Below, piece by piece: positions 1-8,671 of a DNA stretch of 38,450 nucleotides. Every line of letters begins with the position of its first letter. Position 1 is the first letter of the stretch. The notes beneath the pieces were generated by a model. The model was not told the DNA's origin, did not search any database, and saw only the letters and a program-made list of their open reading frames with translations. Source of the DNA: Myxococcales bacterium. GTDB lineage: Bacteria > Myxococcota_A > Polyangia > Polyangiales > Polyangiaceae. The DNA is taken from the NCBI GenBank assembly GCA_025359105.1, contig JANYHK010000078.1, forward strand, positions 1 through 38,450, given 5' to 3'. The position numbers and the translations under genes were made by a program.

Positions 1-1412
1 GTCCGCGCACGACCGACGAGAAGAAGGATCCGCACCTTCGCTTCAAGCTGACGCAGAACGAATCGGTGACGTTCGACTCACGCGAGTTCGTGATGCCGAT
101 CTCGCATCGCTCGATCGCGGGAAGCGCCGCGCTCGACAAGAAGACGATCAACATCGCCGACGTCTACGAGATGCCGCCGGGATCGACGTTCGCGTTCGAT
201 CGCCGCTTCGACGAGCGCACGCTCTATCGCACCAAGTCGATGCTCGTCGCACCGCTCATCTCGCAGCGCGACGAGGTCATCGGCGTCATCCAGCTCATCA
301 ACAAGAAGAAGGATCCGCACGCGAAGCTTCTCACCAAGGAAGACATTGCTGCGCAGGTGATCCCGTTCGACGAGCGGAGCGAAGAGCTGCTCGGGATGGT
401 CGCGGCGCAGGCCGGCGTCTCCCTCGAGACGGCGATGCTCTACGACGAGATCCGCCAGCTCTTCGAAGGGTTCGTCCACGCGAGCGTGCAGGCGATCGCG
501 TCGCGCGACCCGACGACGAGCGGTCACTCGCAGCGCGTCGCAGGCCTCACCGTCGAGCTCGCCAAGATCGTCGACGGCGAGACGACCGGCGCATACCGCG
601 ACGCCACGTTCTCGAAAGAGGATTTGCGCGAGCTCGAGTACGCGAGCCTCCTCCACGACTTCGGAAAGATCGGCGTGCGCGAGAAGGTGCTCGTCAAAGC
701 CAAGAAGCTCTACGACGAGCGCCTCACGCTCGTCCGATCGCGCTTCGACTTCGTCGCGCGCTCAATCGAGGCCGACGTCCTTCGTCGCAAGCTCGAAGCG
801 CTCGAACGCGGCGCGCCGAGAGACGTGCTCGACGCGCTCGACGCCGAGATGGCGCAGCGTCGCGCGGATCTCGACGGGATGTTCGATGCGGTCACGGTCG
901 CGAACGAGCCCACGGTCCTTTCGAGCGGCGACTTCGCGAAGATCGAAGTGATTGCGAAGGAGACGTACACGGATTTGCGCGGCGAGATGCGCACGCTGCT
1001 CGACGACGAGGACGTCATCTGCCTCAAGATCAAGCAAGGGTCGCTCACGCCGCAAGAGTTCGACGAGATAAGGTCGCATGTATCCCACACGTATCGATTT
1101 CTCTCGCAGATCCCTTGGGGCAAAGCGTTTCGACGCGTCCCGATCATCGCAGGCGCGCACCACGAGCGGCTGAACGGGACCGGCTACCCCAACCGCTGGC
1201 GCGCCGAGGAGATCCCGGTGCAGAGCAAGATGATGTCGGTCGCCGACATCTACGACGCGCTCACCGCCAGCGATCGTCCCTACAAGAAGGCGGTCCCGGT
1301 GGAGCGCGCGCTCGACATCCTCGATTTCAGCGTGAAAGACGGCCACGTCGACGCCGAGCTCGTTCGGATCTTCCGCGAGGCGCGGGTCTGGGAAGTGCCT
1401 GCGTCGAGCTGA
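1..1412 (+). CDS. GAF / HD-GYP domain cyclic-di-GMP phosphodiesterase, 5' truncated by window edge
   Basis: The reading frame is open to the first base, so the true start lies upstream; the GTG at 66 is probably internal. The visible N-terminal part is the end of a GAF sensor domain (GVIQLINKK near residue 75, counting from 66). It is followed by an HD-GYP domain with the signature DPTTSGHSQRV, the HD pair in LLHDFGKIG (H197, D198), HHERLNGTGYP (H365, H366, GYP 373-375) and VADIYDALTASDRPY. HD-GYP proteins hydrolyse c-di-GMP at a di- or tri-metal site, and all the diagnostic motifs are here. The odd feature is the spacing: 168 residues separate HD from HH, against roughly 60-70 in most members, because of a charged helical insertion (about residues 216-333). 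Regulation by a ligand bound to GAF is likely but not shown. Confidence 0.9.
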   Translation, partial: PRTTDEKKDPHLRFKLTQNESVTFDSREFVMPISHRSIAGSAALDKKTINIADVYEMPPGSTFAFDRRFDERTLYRTKSMLVAPLISQRDEVIGVIQLINKKKDPHAKLLTKEDIAAQVIPFDERSEELLGMVAAQAGVSLETAMLYDEIRQLFEGFVHASVQAIASRDPTTSGHSQRVAGLTVELAKIVDGETTGAYRDATFSKEDLRELEYASLLHDFGKIGVREKVLVKAKKLYDERLTLVRSRFDFVARSIEADVLRRKLEALERGAPRDVLDALDAEMAQRRADLDGMFDAVTVANEPTVLSSGDFAKIEVIAKETYTDLRGEMRTLLDDEDVICLKIKQGSLTPQEFDEIRSHVSHTYRFLSQIPWGKAFRRVPIIAGAHHERLNGTGYPNRWRAEEIPVQSKMMSVADIYDALTASDRPYKKAVPVERALDILDFSVKDGHVDAELVRIFREARVWEVPASS

Positions 1413-1461
1413 TTGTCGCGCGGGAAACGGTGGTACGTTCGCCGCCAGCAAATAGCCCCCC

Positions 1462-2979
1462 ATGCGAAACCGCCTCCTCCTCGCGCTCCTCCCGCTGTCC
1501 CTCCTCTCGCTCGCCGCCGGCCGAGCGGGCGCGCAGCAGCCCGCCCCGGCGCCTCCGCCGTGGCCCTCCCCTCGCGCGGCCGCCGATCCGGCGCCGCTCC
1601 CGGGCGCTGCGACGGCCGCGGGCGCCACGAGCGCAGCGACGCCGCAGACGCCCACGTCCACGTCGGGGAGCGCGCTGATGCCGCTGACCCCGCCGCCCGC
1701 GGAGCCGACGGCGGCTCCGACGGCGGTCCCGAGCGTGACCGATCCGAACCGCGACATCACGATCGACAACCGCTTCAAGATGCTCGAGGCGCGCCTCGCG
1801 AAGGACGAGGAGCTCGAGAAGGAGCAGGCCGAGAGCATCCGCTGGCTGCGCCACTTCAAGGTCACCGGCTTCGTCCAGCCGCAGTTCCTGTGGCAGGTGT
1901 ACAACGCCGCGTCGTCGCCGAACTCGAACGGCGGCACGTTGCCGAACGGCATCTCGGCGAACGACATCACCGCCAAGACCGACGGCACGACCACCAACGG
2001 CACGTTCTTCCGCCTGCGCCGCGCTCGCCTCAAGACGGAGTTCATGCCGTCGAAGCACGCGCGCTTCGTGTTCGAGATCGATCCGACTCCGGCGGGCGGC
2101 CCCACGAGCGGCACCGGCACGATCGCGCGCAACGTCGAGGCCGTCGGCATCGTCGAGTGGACGCGTGACTTCGTCGCCGAGTACGGCGTCGGCATCTTCA
2201 AGGTGCCGTTCAGCTACGAGATCCTGCAGAGCGACGCCGACCGCCCGTTCATCGAGCGCAGCTGGGGCGTCCAGAACCTCTTCCCCGGCGAGTTCGACAC
2301 CGGCGCCCGCGCATCGGCCAAGGCGCTTCACGGAAAGCTGAGCGGCCAGTTCGCGATCGTGAACGGACAGGCCATCGGCGAGAAGACGTTCGCGGTGATC
2401 CCCGATCTCAACCGCGGCAAGGACGTGCTCGGCCGCATCAACTACGACTTCGGCGCGGCCGACGTCGGCCTCGGCCTCTACTACGGGCAGGGGCAGATCA
2501 CCGACACCACCGCGCTCAAATTCAAGCAGTTTCCGCGCGCGGCCGGGCAGCTCGAGGCGGCGCTCCACCACACCTTCGTGAAGAGCCTCGGCGCGACCAA
2601 GGCGTTCGGCGAGATCATCCTCGGCCACAACATGGACCGCGGGACGAAATACGGCGCCGGGATCGGCCTCCCCGCGATGCCGGCGAACATCGGCGACGAC
2701 GTGAACGGCAAGGACGAGCGGAGCCTGTCTCTGCGCGTCGAGCAGGACCTGTCGCGCTGGGTGACCTTCGGCGCGCGGTACGACTTCTACTCGCCGGACA
2801 CCGCGCAGGCGAACAACGCGCGCGACACCTACTCGTTCGTGGCCGTCGTACACTTCACGCGCGGGCTCCAGCTCATGACCGAGATCGATCACGCGATCGA
2901 CAACGTGCACGCGCCGGGAAAGACGCCGACGTCCAAGCAGCTCGAGACGGTCTCGTCGGTCCTGCAGGCGCGCTTCTGA
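1462..2979 (+). CDS. Phosphate-selective porin O/P-type outer-membrane porin
   Basis: 505 residues. An N-terminal signal peptide (MRNRLLLALLPLSLLSLAAG, cleavage near AGA-QQ) is followed by a Pro/Ala-rich linker of about 60 residues. A short predicted coiled coil (RFKMLEARLAKDEELEKEQ, about residues 99-117) leads into a long beta-rich region that begins FKVTGFVQPQFLW and ends in a C-terminal phenylalanine, as expected for BAM-assembled barrels. This layout (signal, coiled coil, 16-strand-type barrel) is typical of the OprO/OprP family of anion-selective porins, which often trimerise. The substrate cannot be read from the sequence; phosphate or another anion is a family-based inference. It follows the HD-GYP gene by 49 bp and converges with the multicopper oxidase gene, leaving only 6 bp between stop codons. 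Confidence 0.82.
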   Translation: MRNRLLLALLPLSLLSLAAGRAGAQQPAPAPPPWPSPRAAADPAPLPGAATAAGATSAATPQTPTSTSGSALMPLTPPPAEPTAAPTAVPSVTDPNRDITIDNRFKMLEARLAKDEELEKEQAESIRWLRHFKVTGFVQPQFLWQVYNAASSPNSNGGTLPNGISANDITAKTDGTTTNGTFFRLRRARLKTEFMPSKHARFVFEIDPTPAGGPTSGTGTIARNVEAVGIVEWTRDFVAEYGVGIFKVPFSYEILQSDADRPFIERSWGVQNLFPGEFDTGARASAKALHGKLSGQFAIVNGQAIGEKTFAVIPDLNRGKDVLGRINYDFGAADVGLGLYYGQGQITDTTALKFKQFPRAAGQLEAALHHTFVKSLGATKAFGEIILGHNMDRGTKYGAGIGLPAMPANIGDDVNGKDERSLSLRVEQDLSRWVTFGARYDFYSPDTAQANNARDTYSFVAVVHFTRGLQLMTEIDHAIDNVHAPGKTPTSKQLETVSSVLQARF

Positions 2980-2985
2980 AGGAGG

Positions 2986-4995
2986 TCACGGCGCCACCGT
3001 GAACGGGCGCATCATCTCGTTGTCCTCGTGATCGAGGATGTGGCAGTGCCAGACGTAGCCGGGCCCGCTCGCCGGATCGAAGAGGAAGCGGTTGACGCCA
3101 GGTGAGGCCGCGCCTGCTCCGGTCGCCGGCGTGTCGCTCGGGGCCATCCGGATGCGGAGGATGGTCACCTCCTTCGGCATCACGACGAGCGTGTCCTTCC
3201 ACCCGAGCTCGTTCGGCTGCGGTCCCCGAGCGACGCCCTGCAGGTAGGCCGCGGGGGCGAGCGGCTTGATGCTCGTCATCACCGGGAGCTCGGGCGAGCC
3301 GTTCAGCGTACGCCAGTCCGCCTCGTACCGATCGGCGTCGAGCGGCCTGCGACTCACGAGCTGGAACGGCACGAGGTGGAGATGGATCGGGTGCGCGTCC
3401 TCGGTGAGGTTCACGATCTGCCAGTCCTCGGTGGCGCCGACGCGCGGAGTCTCGGAGGTCGGTGCGTCCCAGTGCTGCCCGTTCAGGGTCGAGACGAGCG
3501 GCCCGTCTTTCCCCTCCACCTCGATGAGCGTGAGCACGCGACCCGGCTGGTCGGGCGTGAGGGCCGGAATCTGTGCGATCGATCCGAGCGGCGGCGGTGG
3601 CGGCGTGGGCGTGACGTTCTTCACCGAGAGCTGCATGATCTGCCCGGTCGTCTCGGGATCGGGCGCGTCGCCGTCGGGAAACGGCGCGCGCGCGGCGTTG
3701 ACGAACCGGAGGTGGTCGCCGGCGTAGGCGGAGAGGTCGACGAGCAGGTCCGCGCGCTCCCCCGGAGCGAGCAAGAGACGATCGAGCGGCACCGGATTGG
3801 GCAGGTATCCGCCGTCGACTCCGATCTGGGTGAAGCTGACGACGTTCGCTGCCCCATCGACGAGGCGCAGATCGTAAAATCGCGCGTTGGACCCGTTGAG
3901 GAGGCGCAGCCGGTACTGACGCGGCTCCACGTCGAGGTTGGGCCACGTCCGCCCGTTGACGACGATGGCGTCGCCGAAGAACTCCGGCTGCCAGTATGGA
4001 TGGATGCCGGCATTGACGCCGTCGCTGGGGAAAGCGAGCGAGCCATCGCGAGCGAACGAGCGGTCCTGGATCACGATCGGAATCTCGAACGCCCCCGACG
4101 GGAGCTGCGCGGCGACGGCGTCCGCGGGATCACGGAGCAGGTAAAAGCCGGCGAGGCCGGCGAGCACGTTGAGGCGTGTGATCCCGAGCGCGTGGTCGTG
4201 GTACCAGAGCGTCGTCGCGGGCTGGGTGTTCGGATAGACGAACATCGCCGCGTTCGTGAGGCCGCCCACCATCGAGTCGTAGGCGGGGCCGTGCTTGCCG
4301 TCCGCGGTGAAGAAGGCGAGCGGAAATCCGTCACTGCTCGAGGCGACCTGGGCTCCGTGCATGTGCGTGACGAGGGGAACCGAGGACTCTGCGCCCACGA
4401 TGCCCGGAGGAAACGGCGGGAACGGTGGCATCGGCATGCCGGCGTCGTTCGGGTCGGCCCAGTGCAGCGTGGGATCCACAGCGAACATGTGGACGCCAGT
4501 GAGCTCGTTGGTCCAGGTGACGTGGACGGGAACGCCGCGCATGGCCTCGAACGTCGCGCCGGGCCATCCTCGGAAGTTGGGGTCGATCGTGCCGCCCGCG
4601 TCCTTCGCGGCGGCGCCGTAAGCCCACACCTTGGTGTCTGGAAAGCCGGCCGGCAAGACCTGCTGCCGGGCCTCGCGTACGGCGACCACGTACTCGTGTC
4701 GGAGAGCGCCGCCGTCACCGGTCATGACCTTGGGGACGTAGACCGGCGGCAGGGGCAGCGCCGTCACGTACTTCGGAATCGACCGGGCATTTGAAGGATC
4801 GCCGAGGGACGCGTCACCCGCAGGGGCATCCGGCGGCGAGGCGTCCGGCGGGGAGGCCTCGGTGCCTGCGTCGTGCTGCGTCGTGGCGTCGGTGCCACCG
4901 TCGGGCGCCGCGGCGCCAACCGGATTCGCGACGTCGTCGTCGACGCACGCGCCCGCGGCGGCGAGCGTCACCGTCATAATGAATGCGATTTTCAT
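2986..4995 (-). CDS. Multicopper oxidase lipoprotein (CotA / bilirubin-oxidase-like)
   Basis: 669 residues from the ATG at 4995, which gives a clean lipoprotein signal (MKIAFIMTVTLAAAGAC); an earlier in-frame ATG at 5082 would add 29 non-signal residues. The mature N-terminus is a DGG/DAG/SPPDA low-complexity linker. Four copper-binding motifs occur in the usual order: HMHG (about residue 209), WYHDHALG (about 264), HPIHLHL (about 534) and HCHILDHEDNEMM (about 649), which supplies type 1, 2 and 3 copper ligands including the axial Met. The sequence around HDHALGITRLN resembles the CotA and bilirubin oxidase branch. Such enzymes oxidise phenolics, bilirubin or metals with four-electron reduction of O2. 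This one should sit on the outer envelope. The region just upstream (4985-5040) is unusually AT-rich and probably holds the promoter. Confidence 0.92.
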   Translation of the reverse strand: MKIAFIMTVTLAAAGACVDDDVANPVGAAAPDGGTDATTQHDAGTEASPPDASPPDAPAGDASLGDPSNARSIPKYVTALPLPPVYVPKVMTGDGGALRHEYVVAVREARQQVLPAGFPDTKVWAYGAAAKDAGGTIDPNFRGWPGATFEAMRGVPVHVTWTNELTGVHMFAVDPTLHWADPNDAGMPMPPFPPFPPGIVGAESSVPLVTHMHGAQVASSSDGFPLAFFTADGKHGPAYDSMVGGLTNAAMFVYPNTQPATTLWYHDHALGITRLNVLAGLAGFYLLRDPADAVAAQLPSGAFEIPIVIQDRSFARDGSLAFPSDGVNAGIHPYWQPEFFGDAIVVNGRTWPNLDVEPRQYRLRLLNGSNARFYDLRLVDGAANVVSFTQIGVDGGYLPNPVPLDRLLLAPGERADLLVDLSAYAGDHLRFVNAARAPFPDGDAPDPETTGQIMQLSVKNVTPTPPPPPLGSIAQIPALTPDQPGRVLTLIEVEGKDGPLVSTLNGQHWDAPTSETPRVGATEDWQIVNLTEDAHPIHLHLVPFQLVSRRPLDADRYEADWRTLNGSPELPVMTSIKPLAPAAYLQGVARGPQPNELGWKDTLVVMPKEVTILRIRMAPSDTPATGAGAASPGVNRFLFDPASGPGYVWHCHILDHEDNEMMRPFTVAP

Positions 4996-5153
4996 TTTCA
5001 CAATCAACAACAAGTAGCCAAACGAAGACAGGCGCGCAAGCGGTCGCATGTCGCGATCGGGCCGGCTCAAATTTGGAGACATTCAGAGGGGTGTCGGAAG
5101 GTCGACGTCGAACCCATAGGTCGCGTCGTCGTCGTCACGTCGTGGACGCCCGT

Positions 5154-6089
5154 TCAGGCCCGGTCGACGCGGTCGCGCAATGCTTGCGCGCGTGTCACGA
5201 CATCGGCGAGCGACCGGAGGCTGCGAACGCCTTCGAGCGCGACGCCGGGGGCGGCGAGCGACGCGTCGATCGCCGCGTGGACCTCCTCGCCGGCGGCGAG
5301 GCGTGCTTCGAGCGCGGCCAACGCGTCGCGTGACACCATGAGCTCACCGCCGACGCGCAGCCTTCCAGAAGCGTCGGCGCCCGCGCCTACTTCGCCGATC
5401 GCCTCTTCCGCAGTCGCCGCCCACGGCGGATCGGGGCGCGGGTCCGCGGCGTCGGCCACGATGGTGAGGAGCGCGAGCGCCGCTGCCTCCGGCGCGTACG
5501 CCTCCACGATCTCGCGCGCGAGCCGGTCCATGCTGATGGGCCTGCCCACGAGCGCGTCCAGCGTGCCCGACTCCTTGCCGAGGAACGACGCGCGCGGGCC
5601 GAGGGCGAACGGCGTCGACACGGCGACGAACGCCTCGACGTGGAGGCGCCCCGACGCGCGATCGTGCGCGAAGCCGACGGCCGCCGCCGGCCGATGCGCG
5701 ACGCTCAGCCAGTCGCGGCCGAAGTAGTGCGCGAGCGCGCCCACGCGACCGAGCGCGCGAAGGAGCGGCCGGACGTGGCGGTTCAGGATCTTGTCCGGCG
5801 CGCACGGCACGAGCGCGTCCAGGTTCGCCAGCGTGAGCGAGACCCATAGCGTGCCAGGCCCGATGCGCACCGCCGCGCCACCCGAGCCGCGACGAAGAAG
5901 CGTGCGTTCTGCACCTATTTCACCGGGCGCGGCACGACCGAACGCGCCGAGGAGCACCGCCTCCGCGCTCGCATGCGCGATCGTGAGCTCGACGTCTCGG
6001 GTGAGGGGTCGGTCGAGCGCGCCGCGTGAGCGCGCCGCGATCTCCGCCGGCGGCAGCGCTCCCGGACACGCGACGGCCGCCGCACCCAT
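5154..6089 (-). CDS. Lipoate-protein-ligase-like protein (BPL/LplA fold), probably lacking catalytic lysine
   Basis: 311 residues. Residues about 65-175 resemble the LplA/BPL catalytic core: LLRRGSGGAAVRIGPGTLWVSL matches the RRxSGGGAV...G segment that binds the acyl-adenylate, and GRDWLSV matches the later GRNDLVV segment. In active lipoate ligases a lysine follows in the RKVSGSA motif; the equivalent stretch here (HRPAAAVGFAH) has alanines and no lysine. The C-terminal 80 residues are helical and have no clear match. The fold call is by eye; the loss of Lys suggests a non-ligase role or altered chemistry. It stands alone, divergent from the 82-aa gene by 17 bp, so the two promoters must overlap. 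Confidence 0.6.
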   Translation of the reverse strand: MGAAAVACPGALPPAEIAARSRGALDRPLTRDVELTIAHASAEAVLLGAFGRAAPGEIGAERTLLRRGSGGAAVRIGPGTLWVSLTLANLDALVPCAPDKILNRHVRPLLRALGRVGALAHYFGRDWLSVAHRPAAAVGFAHDRASGRLHVEAFVAVSTPFALGPRASFLGKESGTLDALVGRPISMDRLAREIVEAYAPEAAALALLTIVADAADPRPDPPWAATAEEAIGEVGAGADASGRLRVGGELMVSRDALAALEARLAAGEEVHAAIDASLAAPGVALEGVRSLRSLADVVTRAQALRDRVDRA

Positions 6090-6106
6090 GGTACGGTTCG
6101 TAGCAC

Positions 6107-6355
6107 ATGCCAGCTCACCGCGAAGAGGGACGCTTCGTGATCTCGGTCGACCTCGCCGCCGAGTTCGCCGAGGACTACGAGGGCGACGCCGACGGCTTCG
6201 CGTGGCTCGAGGCGTGGAAGACGAGCGTACGGCCGCGCCTCATGACCGCGGTCATGAACGCGCTGCGCGCCGATCCCGCGTTCGTCGCGGTCCCGGTGTC
6301 GCGCGGCAAGGATCCGGACGGCGAGCTCGAGGTCGCCGTGAGGTTCGCGCCGTGA
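6107..6355 (+). CDS. Small conserved-looking hypothetical protein, first gene of operon
   Basis: 82 residues, acidic N-terminal half (DLAAEFAEDYEGDADGF) and a mixed alpha/beta look; no signal peptide or membrane segment, so probably cytoplasmic. I do not recognise the family. Its reality is supported by codon use like its neighbours and by a 4-base GTGA overlap with the next gene, which suggests translational coupling. No obvious Shine-Dalgarno sequence precedes the ATG. Confidence 0.7.
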   Translation: MPAHREEGRFVISVDLAAEFAEDYEGDADGFAWLEAWKTSVRPRLMTAVMNALRADPAFVAVPVSRGKDPDGELEVAVRFAP

Positions 6356-7134
6356 CGCGCCGACTCCTCGCCGCGGGGGCCTTCGCCGGCTCGATCTTCT
6401 GCACGCATGCGGCGAGCGCCGCGGACCAGTGGGTGTCGCGCCCCATCACGCTGCCGAGGGCGACGTTCGCCTTCGACGCCGGCCTCGGCGTCTCGCACCT
6501 CGGCCTAGGCAACGACGTGTCGATCACCGGGGCCGGCGCCAACCTCGAAGGCGCCGTCGGGATCACGTCGCACATCCAGCTCGGCGTGCGGACGGGAATC
6601 CGTGCCGGAGCCGACGGCAAGGCGCTGGGCGCCGACGCGTACGGTCGCCTCTTCGACTCGCTGACGTACGGCGTCGGCAGAGACACCCTCGCGAACCCCG
6701 AGATCTCGCTCCGCGGCGCGATCGTGCGGACGGAGGTGGTCGAACTCGCGCTGGACGGCCGCACCTGGCTCCCGGTGGAGCCTGGCACACGCCCCGGCAT
6801 CCTCTTCGGCGTGCCGGTGCTCATCCACCTGGGCGGACTGGCGCGCCTCGACATGGGCGGCTATGCCCTGCTCGTCACCACGAACCCGGTGCAGGGCGGC
6901 ATCCTCGTCCCCGTCGACGTCTGGTTCCAGCCGACCCGCAAGCTCTGGCTCGGCCCGCTCACCGGCCTCCGATTCCGCAAGAACGGCACCGATCTCCGCG
7001 CGGGGTTCGGCCTCGGCTACCAGCTCGCGAGCTTCGTCGACTTCAAGACGCAGTTCGTGTTCCCGCAAATCAACCAGGACGACGGCAGGCGAGAGTTCGG
7101 GTTCGGCGCCGGCGTCCAGATCCGGATCGAGTGA
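6352..7134 (+). CDS. Outer-membrane beta-barrel-like protein, second gene of operon
   Basis: 260 residues from a GTG at 6352 that overlaps the previous stop (GTGA). This start gives a good Sec signal peptide ([20 protein letters not shown] then ASA-AD), whereas starts further upstream would run through the preceding gene. The mature part has alternating hydrophobic and glycine-rich strands (GLGVSHLGLG, GAVGITSHIQLGV, LRAGFGLGYQL, REFGFGAGVQIRIE), typical of small outer-membrane barrels. There is no family-specific motif, so no substrate can be named. Its stop overlaps the next start (TGATG). Confidence 0.8.
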   Translation: MTRRLLAAGAFAGSIFCTHAASAADQWVSRPITLPRATFAFDAGLGVSHLGLGNDVSITGAGANLEGAVGITSHIQLGVRTGIRAGADGKALGADAYGRLFDSLTYGVGRDTLANPEISLRGAIVRTEVVELALDGRTWLPVEPGTRPGILFGVPVLIHLGGLARLDMGGYALLVTTNPVQGGILVPVDVWFQPTRKLWLGPLTGLRFRKNGTDLRAGFGLGYQLASFVDFKTQFVFPQINQDDGRREFGFGAGVQIRIE

Positions 7135-8492
7135 TGACCGACTTCGACTGGCAGGTGGAGGGCGACACCTGCGTGAAGCTCCTCTCGGAAATCATCCGTA
7201 TCCCCACCGTGAACCGCGGCAACGGCGCGGAGGACGACGGCAACGAGAAGCCCGCCGCCGAGGCGCTCGCCGATTTTCTCCGTGGCGCGAAGGTCGAGCC
7301 ACTCCTCGTCGCGAAGAAGAAGAACCGCTCGTGCATGGTGGCCCGCGTCCCCGGCACCGGAGAGAAGCCGCCGCTCCTCTTGAACGCGCACATCGACGTC
7401 GTCGAGGCCGACGCGGCGCGCTGGAAGCACGGCCCGTTCTCCGGCGAGATCCACGACGGCTACCTCTGGGGCCGCGGCGCGATCGACATGAAGCACATGG
7501 CGGCGATGAGCGCGTGCGTCCTCGCGCTCGTCGCGCGGAGCGGGAAGAAGCTCTCGCGTGACGTCATCTTCGCCGCGGTCGCGGACGAGGAGGCCGGCTG
7601 CGAGAACGGCAGTCTCTTCCTCGTCGACGATCACCCGGATCTCGTGCGTGCAGAGTACATGCTCGGCGAGATTGGCGCGTTCTCGCTCCACATGTTCGGG
7701 CGCACGTTCTACCCGATCCAGGTCGCCGAGAAGGGCATCTGCTGGGTGCGCGCGACGACGACGGGCTCGCCCGGCCACGGCTCGCTCCCCGATCCGAACA
7801 GCGCCGTCGTCCGGCTCTCCAAGGCGATCGCCCGCCTGGGCGCCACGCGCCTGCCGATGCACCCGACCGAGGTGGTCACGCGCTTCATCCACGAGCTCGC
7901 CGACAACCTGCCCCAGCCACAACGCAGCGTGCTGAGGCGCCTCGCCGTGCCCCAGATCGCCCCGCACATCCTCGACTGGCTCATCAAGGACGACGGCCAG
8001 AAGCGGAGCTTCGGCGCGATGCTCTCGAACACCGCGTCCCCGACGGTCGTGCGCGCGGGGAACAAGGTGAACGTGATCCCGGGGCGCGCGTCGGTGGAGA
8101 TCGACGGGCGTATCCTCCCTGGCCAGACCGAGAGCGGGTTCCTCGAAGAGCTGCGCCACGTCCTCGGCGAGGACGTGAAGCTCGAGGTGCTCCGCTCCGC
8201 GGACCCCACCGTGACGACCAGCGCCACGCCCCTCTTCGAGGAGCTCGCCCGGACGCTGCGCGCCCACGACCCGACCGGGTACCCCCTCCCCTACATGATC
8301 CCCGGCTTCACCGACTCCAAGGCGTACAGCCGGCTGGGGACCAAGTGCTACGGCTACAGCCCCGTTCGGCTGCCGGACGACGGCGTGAGCTTCACGCGCA
8401 TGTACCACGGGGACGACGAGCGGGTGCACGTGGATGGCCTGAAATGGGGGGTCCGGGTGCTCTACGACGCCGTGACGCGCTTCTGTGCATGA
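7134..8492 (+). CDS. M20-family metallopeptidase (ArgE/DapE/carboxypeptidase G2-like)
   Basis: 452 residues. Di-zinc M20 motifs are all present: LLNAHIDVV (H86, D88), GRGAIDMK (bridging D118), ADEEAG (general base E152 and E153) and a C-terminal YHGDDERVH (H425). The inserted dimerisation lid follows the GSPGHGSLPDPNSA segment. The family hydrolyses N-acyl amino acids, dipeptides or acyl-diaminopimelate; the specificity is not evident here. No signal peptide is seen, so it should act in the cytoplasm even though the coupled upstream gene encodes an outer-membrane protein. Translation is coupled to that gene through a TGATG overlap. It is the last gene of the three-gene operon. Confidence 0.9.
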   Translation: MTDFDWQVEGDTCVKLLSEIIRIPTVNRGNGAEDDGNEKPAAEALADFLRGAKVEPLLVAKKKNRSCMVARVPGTGEKPPLLLNAHIDVVEADAARWKHGPFSGEIHDGYLWGRGAIDMKHMAAMSACVLALVARSGKKLSRDVIFAAVADEEAGCENGSLFLVDDHPDLVRAEYMLGEIGAFSLHMFGRTFYPIQVAEKGICWVRATTTGSPGHGSLPDPNSAVVRLSKAIARLGATRLPMHPTEVVTRFIHELADNLPQPQRSVLRRLAVPQIAPHILDWLIKDDGQKRSFGAMLSNTASPTVVRAGNKVNVIPGRASVEIDGRILPGQTESGFLEELRHVLGEDVKLEVLRSADPTVTTSATPLFEELARTLRAHDPTGYPLPYMIPGFTDSKAYSRLGTKCYGYSPVRLPDDGVSFTRMYHGDDERVHVDGLKWGVRVLYDAVTRFCA

Positions 8493-8546
8493 CGCGCGAT
8501 TTGGAGCCTGCATTTTCGCCCCATTTTCCGCTTCGTTGCGGTCTCC

Positions 8547-8575
8547 TTGCTGATCAGGCCTCCGATCGGATAAAA
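8547..8575 (+). promoter_or_regulatory. Candidate sigma-70-type promoter of mglBA
   Basis: A TTGCTG box at 8547-8552 and an ATAAAA box at 8570-8575 are separated by exactly 17 bp, in an AT-richer patch 97 bp upstream of mglB and just after the M20 gene. Transcription would start near 8582. The boxes are seen directly; activity is inferred. Confidence 0.4.
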
Positions 8576-8587
8576 CCGTGCACAAGC

Positions 8588-8618
8588 TCTCGGGTTCCCG
8601 GCGTTGCCGGGGTTCGAG
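8588..8618 (+). other. Imperfect hairpin in the mglBA 5' leader
   Basis: CCCGGC (8597-8602) and GCCGGG (8606-8611) form a tight stem with a 3-base loop, extended by CTCG/CGAG (8588-8591 and 8615-8618). There is no following T-run, so a leader structure is more likely than an intrinsic terminator. Confidence 0.3.
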
Positions 8619-8671
8619 GGAAATGAAGTGCTGCCGTCGCGCCCCGGTCATGCGCACTAGGCGAGGGTCGA

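Noticed and set aside
1327-2910. Long minus-strand frame opposite the porin gene
   Set aside because: Arg/Val/Glu/Ala-rich translation without motifs, typical of the antisense of GC-rich coding DNA; the porin frame has a signal peptide and barrel.
8597-8611. GC hairpin after the M20 gene as a rho-independent terminator
   Set aside because: No T-run follows and it lies downstream of a likely mglBA promoter, so it is kept only as a possible leader structure.
7017-8657. 546-codon minus-strand frame opposite the M20 gene
   Set aside because: No motifs and His/Arg/Glu-rich bias; the plus strand encodes a complete M20 peptidase with metal ligands in place.
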